Assembly: GCF_030247185.1 (NCBI RefSeq)
Contig: NC_080571.1
Span: forward strand, 46,789,002 to 46,853,001
Direction of reading: 5' to 3'
Length of the DNA stretch: 64,000 nucleotides
From: Malaya genurostris
Lineage: Eukaryota; Arthropoda; Insecta; Diptera; Culicidae
Positions 24,400 to 34,930 of this stretch are shown piece after piece; the stretch's first letter is position 1, and each line of letters starts with the position of its first letter. The position numbers and the translations under genes were made by a program. Below the pieces are notes generated by a model. That model saw nothing but the letters and a program-made list of their open reading frames with translations, did no database searches and was not told where the DNA came from.

Positions 24400-26470
24400 A
24401 TATAAGAAAAGCTTATGCAAAATTTGAGTCGGATAAAAAATACAGAAAAATTGCTTTCGAACTCAGATCGAATTACTCAGCTTGCATATGTCATTCAAAG
24501 CTCGAGTAATTCGATTATTCAAAAACAAACTGGCCAGTCTATAACCTGTGGGACATTTAACAAGTTTTCCGTCAACAGTTTGCCGCCCTTTGACTCTCAG
24601 CAACATTCCTCCATCAGTGTGACCAGTGTCAATGATTAGTCAAGCGAACGGACTCACGGCTATTTGCTCATAGTAAAACCGATCTAGAAAAAATATATAT
24701 AGAATAAGGTAAAACGAAAAAGCTTCTACAGAAAAGAAAATAAGTATGTTTTTAGGCGTCGGTAAATAATTATTAAATAATAACAAAATCTCGAGCAACA
24801 TCCCATCCACAACCACTCAAAAAGAGCTTTCCGTCAATTTGCAACAAATTAAAATCGTTTGTTATTATCAATCTACCAAGTGCGAAACGAGCAGAGGTTT
24901 CAGGCGAAGCAGGTTCAAAACTATCCGCAATCATCGCAACTGAATAACAATTATTTGAGTATTAAGCGCTTATCAACATATCCTACGTACGCTATGAAAT
25001 GAAACCAATCACAATTGAATCACGTATAATCAAAAAATGCCAAATGAAACAATATACCTTATATTTATCTATCACTATTAAGTACGGTATGTTTATCGTT
25101 TAGCAATACATATATATCATTCTGTTGTGTTTATCAATTGAGTACCGCATAGAATCCTACGCTCAAGCACCGAAAGGAGTTCTGTTCTAATACATATAGC
25201 AGTTTCAGTACGCGTTACATATCCAAAACAATTATACTCGGTGTGATTAATAGACATTTAGCGAATTGTACAAATTGACAAACCGGCACCCCGAAACAAG
25301 TTGGCAGCAAGTTTATTGGAAATTGTTTCCAGCCCGAACAGTTTTAAGTGATTGTTTTACTAATAATTTACCGCCGGTTGGTGCCCAACTCATTAATTTG
25401 TTTTTGATTGACAATACCTGGTAATGCTTTTTTTGCGTTCTACCAACCTGCAGACAGTGCGAGAACAATTCAAATTATCGTGCACAATCAAATTACGGTG
25501 TTACTCCCATTACCGCACGGGCAGGCGAGGGTCTTTTTGTTGATTATGACGTGTTTTTGTTCCTGTTGAAAATATATTCCATTATTTGACTTTTAGTGTA
25601 GGTATTTTGTTAACACTCGTTACACAACGAGGCACCCAAACACACACACACACCAACACAGAAACGCAAACAAGTATACTTACATTATTACAACATCCAC
25701 AAAAGTTCCCCAGAGTGATGACCCACTATTGGGGCCGTAAGAGGCCATGTACTTATTTAAAAACGCTTGTTTTCCTCCACCAGGACGAGGACCGATCAAT
25801 TTAAGAGAAATATAGCAGAAAAAAAAATACACACAATATTCAATTGTTGAAAAATGATGGGCTTTTACACGATGGGCATGTCTTGCTGGTAGAATAAAGT
25901 GTGAGGAAATTTAAATCACACACCAAGTACATAAACATGATTCCGGCGAGTTAAGTGCGTTCCATATTTATTCAGGTTTTTAACAATTTTATGCTAACAA
26001 CGTTCAATTAGTTGGACGATTTATTGAAGGAAAACATGCAAATGTTACAGGACCCAGCGACGTTATAGCGTTATTGTTATAGCGACGTGAAAATTCGAAC
26101 CGAATGCACCTATTTTCATTTCACCCCTAAACGTCAATCTATCGAACCGATACTCTAACTAAGGCTTATTCACGTCGAAATCTAGACAAATTAAATTTGG
26201 AATAAAACGAATTTGCTGTTTGAGTTCAATTTGAAATGCATTTTTTTTTGTTCATTTAATTGTGCATTATTAGTCATCTTTAAACTAATTACAGTTCAGA
26301 GCCGCTTTTACAGAGGGGCAGTGAGGCACGTGCCCTCGGTCTTAGCAAGCAAAAAAAGATCATTTAGTTAGTTAGGGGCACACAAATAAAACTTGCCACC
26401 GGACCCTTTAATACGTAAAGTTTCAAGTTTCTTTTATTGTCTTCGATTAGAGTTAACCTTTCGCACAGAC
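24400..26470. other. Furin intron, unique-looking AT-rich sequence
   Basis: No transposon ends or conserved domains were seen. A CA-rich patch (CACACACACACACCAACACA) lies at 25641-25660. At 25783 a good acceptor (TTTTCCTCCACCAG) is followed by seven codons ending in TAA (DEDRSI), which could be a tiny alternative end of the furin frame but may be chance. Confidence 0.35.
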
Positions 26471-26496
26471 TTTGGCTATATAACTAAACACTAATG

Positions 26497-27110
26497 TTAA
26501 CTTGATAATATTTTTGATTTAAACATGTCTTTGCTAACATTAAAATTAAATAGATGATACACGCTGTTGAAACGATGGCAACAAACATCCATTGGATTAT
26601 TCTGACCATACTGTGTGCGATGAAATGAGCGTCTAAGAAAATCCGTTCTTCGCAATGATCTTCCTGGAACTTTAAAGTAAATTCTTTCGAGTAGCATGGC
26701 GCAATCGATGTTATCAGTCAGTAGATCAAAAACGAAGACCCTTTGTAGATGTACTCGTCTATTTTGCAGAGTCGGTAGGTTCATGAGAGCACAGCGATTC
26801 TCGTAACGTGGCAATTGAAGATGATTCTGCCAAGGTTGTCGTCGAAGAGCAAATCGGACGAAACACTTTTGGACCCTTTCGATCCGGTCGATGTGAACAT
26901 TATGATGCGGAGCCCAAATTGTAACTCCATATTCCAAAATACTTCGTACTAAGGTGATGTAAATTGTTTTTAGACAATACACCTCGTTGAAATCTTGCGT
27001 GTTGCATTTAATTAGTCCCAAAACTGCAAAGGCTTTCGCAGTAACAAAGGCAAACTGTTCGATGAAGCGGAATGATGCCTAAGTCTTTAACAGATGAAAC
27101 TCGAAATATT
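26497..27110 (-). pseudogene. 5'-truncated non-LTR retrotransposon ORF2, C-terminal part
   Basis: The 174-aa frame 27021-26497 contains YITLVRSILEYGVTIWAPHH, then RIERVQKCFVRFALRRQPWQ and MNLPTLQNRRVHLQRVFVFD. This is the region after the palm domain of non-LTR reverse transcriptases (the SILEYG and RIERVQ blocks). Upstream, in a shifted frame to about 27110, is the VSSVKDLGI block (RT motif E region). The rest of the RT and any endonuclease are missing, a typical 5' truncation. The clade is not certain (Jockey or CR1-like). Confidence 0.8.
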
Positions 27111-27114
27111 GAAT

Positions 27115-27290
27115 AGCTTATCACCCCGATTCTGAATTTCGTTCGAATCGGATTAATCCGATTGAATACGAAATTTTGCATTCTGTATCTCGATTGCGTT
27201 CGAGTTTTCCACACAAAAGCATCACTTGATCGAACTACAGAATGCAAATTTTCACATTCGATCGAAGTAATAGGGGTATATTTCACTAGA
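27115..27290. mobile_element. MITE-like repeat with CACCCCGATTCTG end
   Basis: It starts ATCACCCCGATTCTGAATTT at about 27119 and is rich in TTCG and CGAA words. Similar sequence with the end CGGGGTGA is found at 49015-49460. It has no gene, and the right end is poorly defined. Confidence 0.5.
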
Positions 27291-27639
27291 AAATGTTCGC
27301 ATTAAAAAAAAATGACCTATTCGGTCGGTGATAAAAATAAGCTAAGACAGATAATTGCTTTGGGTAAATCCCAAAGAATGTAATTATTTAAGTTTACTTG
27401 CAAAAAAAATTCTACGCCCGTGTGAGCGACCTTCCGACAGTTAACCGGAACATTCGCCACGGCGGACGAAAACATACTTGTAAAGCCGTGTCCATTTAGG
27501 GTCCGGAATAATGAAACCATCTGTATCTCGGTAACGAATTGACGTACAAATAAGGTTAATACATCAAAACAAAGGTAATTCACTGTATTTTAAGGCAAAA
27601 CTATAAATACAAATAATTTCTCTTCGTTTCTAACGAAAA

Positions 27640-28360
27640 TTCGCACTTTTTTCCTCCCATCAAACGCTGCACACCTTCGGAGTCAACTTCGTTGGCGCAT
27701 TTGTTCCACATTTTGATCATCTGAGTAGCGTTCCGAGCCGTTTTTCCACTTTCCTTAAACTTCTGCTTCTTTATTGCCCAAAATCTCTCGATGGGCCGAA
27801 ACTGCGAGCAGTTGGGTGGTTTGTGTATTTATCAATGAAATCTACGTTTTTATCGCGGTACCACTGGATGACTTTCCCGTTGTAGTGGCAACTCGCCAAA
27901 TCTGGCCAAAACTTCATGGGACCATTATGGGCTTTGATGAAAAAATAGTACTCGGTTTTCAAGGCATTCTTCCTCGTACAGCTTCGAGTCCATCGTCTTA
28001 TTCATCACGAACACTTTGGTCTTTGCTCCGCAGCTGCATATCCCTTGCCAAATCATCAGTTTTGGCATTTGGCATTTGTCCATAAAAGCAAACTTAAACT
28101 TCGCAGGAACATCTCCTCGTGCCGTCGCCATGTATAATTTTTGGCCAGGAAGCTGTCCGAAATCCATTTTGACGTAGGTTTCATTGTCGATGAGCAGGCA
28201 TCCTTGATACTTCGTCAAAAACTGCTGGTACAATTTCCGAGCTCGAGTTTTGATCACGAAACTTTGCTCGCAAACGAATTCTTCTGGTTCAGCTTGCGGT
28301 CATATGTCCCACCACGACGCTCACCTTGTCACTTTCTGTGCCGCTGCAAGTGATTCCGGA
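27640..28360 (-). pseudogene. DD37E transposase relic, copy A
   Basis: Minus-strand frames give VIKTRARKLYQQFLTKYQ, the first Asp in LLIDNETYVKMDFGQLPGQK, then LMIWQGICSCGAKTKVFVMN. In a second frame come the second Asp in FWPDLASCHYNGKVIQWY, and after a one-base shift near 27825 the Glu block FRPIERFWAIKKQKF. Restoring one base gives 37 residues between the second Asp and the Glu. The N-terminal DNA-binding part is decayed above 28260. No inverted ends were found. Confidence 0.85.
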
Positions 28361-28379
28361 TTCTAACAGGGCAGAACTT

Positions 28380-29150
28380 CAGGCATGTTTATGAGTTCTT
28401 GCTTCGTTTTATTTATCAATTCCTCCTCAGTTTTCACGACAAAATTGTTGGAGTAGATTTTACGCTTCAGGTTGGCTCAGAAATTCTCGATTGGAATGAA
28501 GCTGGGGATTCTCCGACTTAGGTATCACATCGATATTCAGCCGCTCCATCTCCTCCAACGATGGCTTAGAGTAGTGGGCCGATGCTAGATCCGGCCAAAA
28601 CACCGTGTCTTCGCCCTTATAGTATTTCTTGATGAATGATGCAACTTCCGGCATGCGTTTCGTACTAGAAATTTCCCCCGTTCACGGCCAGTCCGGAGCG
28701 AAAGAAAAGCGGCTACATCTTCTTCTCGCTGATTATCAGTCACAGCAGCAGGGTGAGATAGATCTCGTCGTCCATCACCACCGCCACGTCGTTATTCAGC
28801 GGAAAAATCGAATTGACCATCTTATTCAACCGCTGCCGTTGCGTCATTGTCTGCAGCTCCGGAACCTGTGGACACGACTTCCGCTTCCTGACATGTATGT
28901 TCATGTTCTGGTTGCACCGACCTCCCGGCCAAACGTACGCAGCGATGTAGACACTTTTCCTTCGGTCTTCCTTTTCAGCTTTCTTTGGAGCTTCTTGTCG
29001 CTCAGGTTCGTCGGCCGTCCGAAACTGTTTTTTTTTCGATGCTCTGATTATTGTCTTATAGTGCCAAGATGTTGTAGATGCCGGAACGGACGTACCCGGC
29101 GTCCAAAAAGTGCCGCACGATTCACTTTACTGTTTTTGTCATCACGGTAA
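28380..29150 (-). pseudogene. Second DD37E-type transposase relic, copy B, adjacent to copy A
   Basis: Minus-strand frames show RKRKSCPQVPELQTMT, then VVMDDEIYLTLL with the first Asp, a decayed middle, DTVFWPDLASAHYSKPSLEE with the second Asp, and in another frame SFIPIENF with the Glu. About three residues seem deleted before the Glu (the PNCPQ part). It directly abuts copy A in the same orientation with different sequence. The two are therefore separate insertions of related elements rather than a recent tandem duplication. Confidence 0.75.
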
Positions 29151-29510
29151 GAGTTCAACAGATCGAGCTGTCAAATTGTTTCTGCTGACTCATAGGTCAC
29201 TACGATTGCTGCTGCATGGGTAGTTTCGTCAGTGCGTGGTAAGGTAAACCCATGAGAACTCGGCAATTTTTGTGCATTTTTTTAAACTCAAACGTTCACT
29301 TCCAACCAGGCAAATCACCATGTATTGAGTGTCTGAGAGCCGGTGTGTCGAGCCTAAAAGTCTCTCAATATTTCACTCATCAGGACGCTCTTTGATTGCA
29401 GAAGATTATCTTTGTGCAAAGAATGATGAACTTCATCAATTTATGTTTATGTTAGTGCTCTCTTTTATTTATTTATTTTTTACTTCAACGTGGAATAGCA
29501 GAATGGAAGA

Positions 29511-29640
29511 GAAAACAGAAATAGTCGCCTGTCTTTGACTCAGTACAATTCTACTTGGTCATAGAATTATCGAGTATCCCATTTGACAGTCACTTTCACA
29601 GTACAGATTACAGTTGACGATGATTTTAGTCAGTCTGTCA
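29511..29640. repeat. Dispersed repeat shared with 51866-51990
   Basis: GTCGCCTGTCTTTGACT, CACTTTCACAGTACAGATTA and CAGTTGACGATGA occur in the same order here and at 51866-51990, inside another MITE. It has no coding capacity. Confidence 0.7.
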
Positions 29641-30227
29641 AAACGACAAATGGCAACTCTGGCTCATGGCTGCGTAGGAATGGGAACAATCGTATATTTA
29701 GGTATTTTTACGGTATATGTCCTTGGTTTTTGCTGTGACTTTCTTGACCTAACTATACATATTGCCTGCCAAACCTAATATTTGTTGGGGAACTTGGCCT
29801 TTTTCTTCATCCTGAAACGCTTCTCCATGCCGTTCTTTTTTTTTTCCATAAATACGTTTATTTCTTAAGGCAGTTTACATAAGTTTTTCTTCGCCGTAGC
29901 ATCACTTTTACATAATATTCTTATCCTAATTTAATTCTAACATAGTCACAACGTTTTGAATTTATTAAAACATATTCTCTTATAGCTTAAATATCATCTT
30001 AGGTAACTCGTCATTAATTATGAAATCTACTCGGAAATATTATTTGAACCAAACGATTAACTTCTATAAATTATAAAATAAGCTGTTATTTTCAGACATT
30101 TTGTTGATAATTTCATAAACTGTTTCGAGTTTGTTTGTATCATTACATAATTTTTATTCTAATTTAGCTATTGGTTGAACTCATGGACGCAGCTGGGATC
30201 AGAACTAAGTCTTAAAAGGGGCCTTTA

Positions 30228-33200
30228 TTAAATTGAAACTCCAATTTTCTTTATGAAATGATAAATAAGTTTCATGTATGAAAGTTCACGACAAGCAAGA
30301 ATGTCTCGAACTGGGATATTGGATAGTTTACCTTGGGTACGCAAAGAATTTATTAGTTGAGATCTGACATCACGATACTCCACGCATGTCCAAACGACAT
30401 GATCAATATCCCGATAACCTTCTCCGCAAGCACAATGATTAGTCTCGGAGAGCCCAATTCGAAGGAGATGTGCATCTAACGTGTAGTGATTGGACATGAG
30501 TCTGGACATCACACGAATGAAATCCCTACTCACATCCAGTCCCCTGAACCATGCCTTTGTCGATATTTTCGGAATAATTGAGTGCATCCACCGACCCAGA
30601 TCATCTCTATCCCAAGATGCTTGCCAGCTGGCAAATGTTCTTTGGCGAGACGAGCTATAGAATTCGTTGAAAGCAATCGGTCGCTCATAAATTTCACCCT
30701 CAATAGCACCACGTTTGGCTAAATTATCGGCTCTTTCATTGCCTGGAATGGAGCAATGAGCCGGGACCCAGACTATAGCGATTAGATAATTATTATTCAA
30801 TATGTCGTTCAGACACTGTTTTATTTTACCCAAGAAAAACGGTTCATTTTTGCCAGCAGCGATTGAGCGAATGGCTTCAATTGCACTCAGACTATCTGTG
30901 AAGAGGAAATAATGGTTTGGAGATAATGTGACGATTACACTCAAACTATAATGAACTGCTGCTAACTCTGCTATATAAACAGATGCAGGTTCTTGAAGCC
31001 TAAATGAGGCCGAAACATTATTGTTGAACATACCAAACCCTGTCGCTTCTTCAATTCGCGATCCGTCCGTGTAAAACATTTTCTCAGAGTCAATATGCCT
31101 GAACTTACTTGAAAATATTTTTGGGATTTCCGTCGAGCGTAGATGATCCGGGATTCCACGCACTTCACGCTGCATGGATGTATCGAAAAATAAAGTTGAG
31201 TCAGGGGCACTTAGGATGCTGACACGGATAGGAATATATCTTGAAGGGTTGATTTCCTGTGACATATGGTTAAAATATACTGTCATAAATTTTGTTTGAG
31301 ATCGAAGCTCGACTAGTCGTTCGAAATTATTAATTACCATGGGATTCAGCACCTCACATCTTATTAGCAGGCGTGATGAAAGCTCCCAAAATCGATCTTT
31401 TAATGGAAGAACTCCCGCCAGAACTTCAAGACTCATTGTATGTGTCGAGTGCATGCAGCCTAAGGCAATTCGCAAACAACGGTACTGAATTCGCTCAAGT
31501 TTGATAAAATGAGAGTTTGCAGCGGAACGAAAGCAAACGCATCCATATTCCATCACTGAAAGTATCGTTGTTTGATACAATTTTATTAGATCTTGCGGAT
31601 GAGAACCCCACCAAGATCCTGTTATTGTTCGAAGAAAATTTACTCTTTGTTGGCATTTCGTTATCAGATACCTAATGTGTCCTCCCCACGTACATTTGGA
31701 ATCGAACCACACCCCGAGGTATTTAAAAGTTAAAACCTGTTGGATCATTCTTCCCATCATATGGAGCTGAAGCTGCGCGGGATCATGCTTTCTTGAAAAG
31801 ACGACTAACTCTGTTTTCTCCGCAGAGAATTCGATACCAAGATGAACAGCCCAAACGGACAAGTTATCTAAGGTATCTTGCAATGGTTTATGCAGATCAA
31901 TAGCTTTGGGCCCAGTAACTGAAACCACGCCATCATCTGCCAATTGCCTTAGTGTGCATGGGGTTACTAGACAGCTGTCAATGTCATTCACGTAAAAATT
32001 ATAGAGGAGCGGACTGAGGCATGAGCCTTGCGGGAGACCCATGTAGCTAATTCTGAATGTTGCCAAATCGCCATGTGAAAAATACATGCACTTCTCTGAC
32101 AAAAGGTTGTGCAAATAATTATTTATAACCGCTGGAAGTCCATGTTGGTGGAGCTTGTCTGAAAGAACATCAATGGAAACTGAATCAAATGCTCCTTTAA
32201 TGTCTAAAAATACAGATGCCATTTGTTGCTTTTTAGCGAAGGCAATTTGGATGTCAGACGAAAGTAATGCAAGGCAATCATTCGTCCCTTTATTTCTACG
32301 GAAGCCAAACTGAGTATCTGACAACAAACCGTTCGTCTCGACCCAAGTGTCGAGACGTCGTAGAATAATTTTTTCGAACAATTTTCTGATGCAGGACAAC
32401 ATCGCAATGGGTCTATATGAGTTGTGATTGGAAGCTGGTTTCCCCGGCTTTTGAATGGCGATAACTTTCACTTGTCTCCAGTCAGGCGGAACAATATTTT
32501 GCTCAAGAAACTTGTTGAACAATTCCAACAAACGTCTTTTTGCGAGGTCGGGCAGATTCTTCACCAAGTTGAATTTAATTCTGTCCAACCCAGGGGCGTT
32601 ATTGTTACAAGACAAGAGTGCTATAGAAAATTCCATCATTGAAAATGGGTTATTAATAAAACCATTATTTGGAGGAGATTCCCGTATAATGCTTTGCGTA
32701 GGAACAGAATCTGGGCAAACTTTCCTAGCAAAGTCAAATATCCATCGGTTCGAGTATTCATCACTCTCATTGCCCACGTTACGATTCCTCATTCGTCTGG
32801 CCGTGTTCCAAAGAGTGCTCATTGAGGTATCTCTTGACAAACCTTCGACAAAATGTCTCCAATAGCTACATTTTTTGGCTCGAAGTATGCTCTTGTACTT
32901 GGTTTCTAAAACCATAAGTTTTTCAAAATTCTGAGGAGTTCCTCCTCCCCGTTTTAGAAACGTCTTGCAAGCATTTTGTTTTGCGAGTTTAGCCTCTGAG
33001 CACTCTTTGTCCCACCAGGGGTTGGGAGGCCTTCTGTTAGTCGTTGGCCCAGGAAAGCGTTTAGTTTGGGATTGTTCTGCTGCCTCCAGAATCGAACAAA
33101 TGAGGAAGTCATATTCTTCAAGTGGAGGGAGCTCTTCCATTGAATTCAAAATACTAGAGATTCCACTTTGGTATTTAATCCAGTCGATATTTTTTGTCAA

Positions 33201-33944
33201 ATCATATGGAATACTAGCTGAATTAGCAATACATTTGTTACAGCTAATTGAGATGATGATTGGTAAATGATCGCTACCGTGTAAATCAGGCAATATTTTC
33301 CAGGTGCAATCTAGTCGAATTGATGTTGAGCAAAGAGATAGATCTAATGCACTTGGGCGTGCAGGAGGTCTTGGGATCCGTGTCATGCTACCCATATTTA
33401 ATACCGTCATGTTAAAATTGTCACAAATGTTTTGTATTAAAGATGATCTGCTATCATTGTATACGGAACCCCACATCATTCCGTGCGAATTTAAATCCCC
33501 CAGAATCAATCGTGGAGCAGGAAGGGCTTCAACCATTTCATTAAGCTGTCGCTGTCCAACTTGTGCTTTTGGAGGAATATAAACCGAAGCTATGCAAATA
33601 TCTTTGCCTTTAATGTTTATTTGGCAAGCAACAACTTCTATACTAGAAGTTGAAGGGATGTTTAATCTATAAAAGGAACAGCATTTCTTAATTCCCAAAA
33701 GCACTCCACCATACGGAGAGTCTCTATCGAGACGTATAATGTTAAAATCATTAAAATTTAAAGCTATGTTTGAAGTAAGCCATGTTTCGCATAAAGCAAA
33801 TACATCACATTTTTGACTATGCAATAAAATTTTAAATGAATCAAGTTTTGGCATGATGCTTCGACAATTCCACTGCAGGACAGTGATTGTATCATTTGCG
33901 GCGGGTGATAAATTATCCATCAAAAGATACAAAACCTGAGACAA
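30228..33944 (-). CDS. Retrotransposon ORF2: endonuclease, reverse transcriptase, RNase H
   Basis: This is an uninterrupted 1238-aa frame. An APE-type endonuclease covers about residues 20-235 (TVLQWNCRSI, FALCETWL, LILGDLNSHGMMWGS, GSDHLPIII). The reverse transcriptase, about 470-760, has VFLDIKGAFDSV with the first catalytic Asp, YMGLPQGSCLSPLLYNFYVN, RQLADDGVV with the ADD catalytic pair near residue 668, and FKYLGVWFD. RNase H, about 950-1085, has MFYTDGS, IAELAAVHYSL, FTDSLSAIEAI and VPAHCSIPGNERADNLAKRG with the catalytic Asp, Glu, Asp and Asp. A CxC-H-C knuckle (CACGEGYRDIDHVVWTC) lies near 1171-1187. All key residues are present. The start Met at 33944 overlaps the end of ORF1 by 32 bp in another frame. 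This enzyme would nick target DNA and copy the element's RNA into it. Confidence 0.95.
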   Translation of the reverse strand: MSQVLYLLMDNLSPAANDTITVLQWNCRSIMPKLDSFKILLHSQKCDVFALCETWLTSNIALNFNDFNIIRLDRDSPYGGVLLGIKKCCSFYRLNIPSTSSIEVVACQINIKGKDICIASVYIPPKAQVGQRQLNEMVEALPAPRLILGDLNSHGMMWGSVYNDSRSSLIQNICDNFNMTVLNMGSMTRIPRPPARPSALDLSLCSTSIRLDCTWKILPDLHGSDHLPIIISISCNKCIANSASIPYDLTKNIDWIKYQSGISSILNSMEELPPLEEYDFLICSILEAAEQSQTKRFPGPTTNRRPPNPWWDKECSEAKLAKQNACKTFLKRGGGTPQNFEKLMVLETKYKSILRAKKCSYWRHFVEGLSRDTSMSTLWNTARRMRNRNVGNESDEYSNRWIFDFARKVCPDSVPTQSIIRESPPNNGFINNPFSMMEFSIALLSCNNNAPGLDRIKFNLVKNLPDLAKRRLLELFNKFLEQNIVPPDWRQVKVIAIQKPGKPASNHNSYRPIAMLSCIRKLFEKIILRRLDTWVETNGLLSDTQFGFRRNKGTNDCLALLSSDIQIAFAKKQQMASVFLDIKGAFDSVSIDVLSDKLHQHGLPAVINNYLHNLLSEKCMYFSHGDLATFRISYMGLPQGSCLSPLLYNFYVNDIDSCLVTPCTLRQLADDGVVSVTGPKAIDLHKPLQDTLDNLSVWAVHLGIEFSAEKTELVVFSRKHDPAQLQLHMMGRMIQQVLTFKYLGVWFDSKCTWGGHIRYLITKCQQRVNFLRTITGSWWGSHPQDLIKLYQTTILSVMEYGCVCFRSAANSHFIKLERIQYRCLRIALGCMHSTHTMSLEVLAGVLPLKDRFWELSSRLLIRCEVLNPMVINNFERLVELRSQTKFMTVYFNHMSQEINPSRYIPIRVSILSAPDSTLFFDTSMQREVRGIPDHLRSTEIPKIFSSKFRHIDSEKMFYTDGSRIEEATGFGMFNNNVSASFRLQEPASVYIAELAAVHYSLSVIVTLSPNHYFLFTDSLSAIEAIRSIAAGKNEPFFLGKIKQCLNDILNNNYLIAIVWVPAHCSIPGNERADNLAKRGAIEGEIYERPIAFNEFYSSSRQRTFASWQASWDRDDLGRWMHSIIPKISTKAWFRGLDVSRDFIRVMSRLMSNHYTLDAHLLRIGLSETNHCACGEGYRDIDHVVWTCVEYRDVRSQLINSLRTQGKLSNIPVRDILACRELSYMKLIYHFIKKIGVSI

Positions 33945-34680
33945 TTGGCCATTGAGCTGATAACTGCTTCAAAAAATTTCTAGCTATTGGAAGGAATGCC
34001 ATTATGAGGGTCTTTAAGGGTTCAGATATATTGAATGCTGAGAAAATCCATTCAACAATTTCCGAAAACTTCAGTAATCCTGTTGGTGGCTGTGAAATGG
34101 AGCCCACAGGATTATTACCTTTTTCTGTGCTAGATCCTGGATTGGTTTGTGAATTTGACAAACCAGGAGGCACAGTCTTTGGTTTTGACTTTTTTGGTTT
34201 AACACGGGGATCTTTTTTTGAAGATGAAACTTTAGGTGTCTTTTTTGGTAATTTGGAAGAAGACTTCTTTCTCTTAACTGACCCTTGGGTAGTGATAAAC
34301 GAATTACCTTCACTATTTTCGTCAGAGTCAGAGTCCTCTGTTTCCTCTAGATTTGAAAACCCGTTTTCGGTTTCCAAAGGGGGGACATCAATGACCGTTT
34401 TAAGCATTTCTGCATATGTGCGCTTAGACCGTGCTTTTAAAGAAAGCTTAATTTTGTCTTACTGGTCCCTGAGATCCGTTTTTGTTCCGCTACTAGCCTT
34501 CCTGGGTGTTGTTAAACGTGTATAGAAAAATTTAGGAACATTATAGACAGTGCTTGCAGGAGAACCAAGCAGGCTTTTTACTGACAGATCCAAGCAGGCT
34601 TTTTACTGACAGATCCGAATTTTCAATGCGACCGCACACAATTGCTTTTTCCCGCACGGTCATGGGCACCAGACGGCTAC
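33913..34680 (-). pseudogene. Retrotransposon ORF1, broken by a 25-bp duplication and a stop
   Basis: The open part (34407-33913) encodes 164 residues, rich in Lys, Ser and Pro (KRKKSSSKLPKKTPKVSSSK) and ending in a hydrophobic stretch (LKTLIMAFLPIARNFL). Upstream the frame continues through VPKFFYTRLTTPRKASSGTK, interrupted by TAA near 34458. Further up, a 25-bp tandem duplication (AAGCAGGCTTTTTACTGACA plus GATCC, around 34567-34616) shifts the frame. A possible original start is ATGACCGTGCGGGAAAAAGC on the minus strand near 34673. ORF1 proteins bind element RNA. No CCHC knuckle is visible in what remains. Confidence 0.75.
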
Positions 34681-34930
34681 CAAAATTGTTTCAGTGACGG
34701 CTGTCAAATCCAATTTGGCCAAACATATCTTAGTTAGCCGAGCGTTTTCAGCTTTTCAGCTTTTCACCTTCGCTGAAAATGATTTCCTGATACCTCAGAA
34801 ATCCTGGTGGATACGGTTGTATCGTTCAAGGTGTATGTCTGGTAACGGCGAGGCAGCCTATTGTGCCCGACTTCCAGCCATATTGTGCCCGCTGGCAGCC
34901 GTTAGTCAGCCGTCTGGCAGCCAAGCCAAT
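34668..34930 (-). repeat. Repeat shared with 62466-62735; retrotransposon 5' UTR or MITE
   Basis: On the minus strand this runs CTGCCAGACGGCTGACTAAC ... GGTAGCCGTCTGGTGCCCATG and leads straight into ORF1 of the retrotransposon. A diverged copy on the + strand at 62466-62735 keeps the order, including a segment rich in CGCTCGGCTAAC and GACAGCCGTCACTGAA, and it too is followed by CCGTGCGGGA. The ends CCAGACGGCT and AGCCGTCTGG are inverted. It may be the 5' UTR of the retroelement family or a MITE inserted at its 5' end. Confidence 0.65.

Larger units (their letters stand above)
29836..34680 (-). mobile_element. I-group non-LTR retrotransposon (endonuclease, RT, RNase H)
   Basis: This element lies antisense to furin in its intron. 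The 3' end is marked by ten T (29836-29845, a poly-A tail on the minus strand). A 3' UTR of about 390 bp follows, then ORF2 (30228-33944) and ORF1 (from 33913 to about 34680). The RNase H domain in ORF2 places it in the I group; I clade (MosquI-like) or a near relative is the best guess. ORF2 is intact and ORF1 is broken. Target duplications were not found. A second, partial copy lies at 49600-51372. Confidence 0.92.

Noticed and set aside
25586..25804. 72-aa frame with THTHTNTETQT
   Set aside because: It is driven by a CA-rich simple repeat. Only the last seven codons after a good acceptor are mentioned, as a weak possibility.
28629..29150. 173-aa open frame on the + strand
   Set aside because: It is the antisense shadow of the DD37E-type transposase relic copy B (MDDEIY on the minus strand).
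34004..34525. 173-aa open frame on the + strand
   Set aside because: It is the antisense shadow of retrotransposon ORF1.
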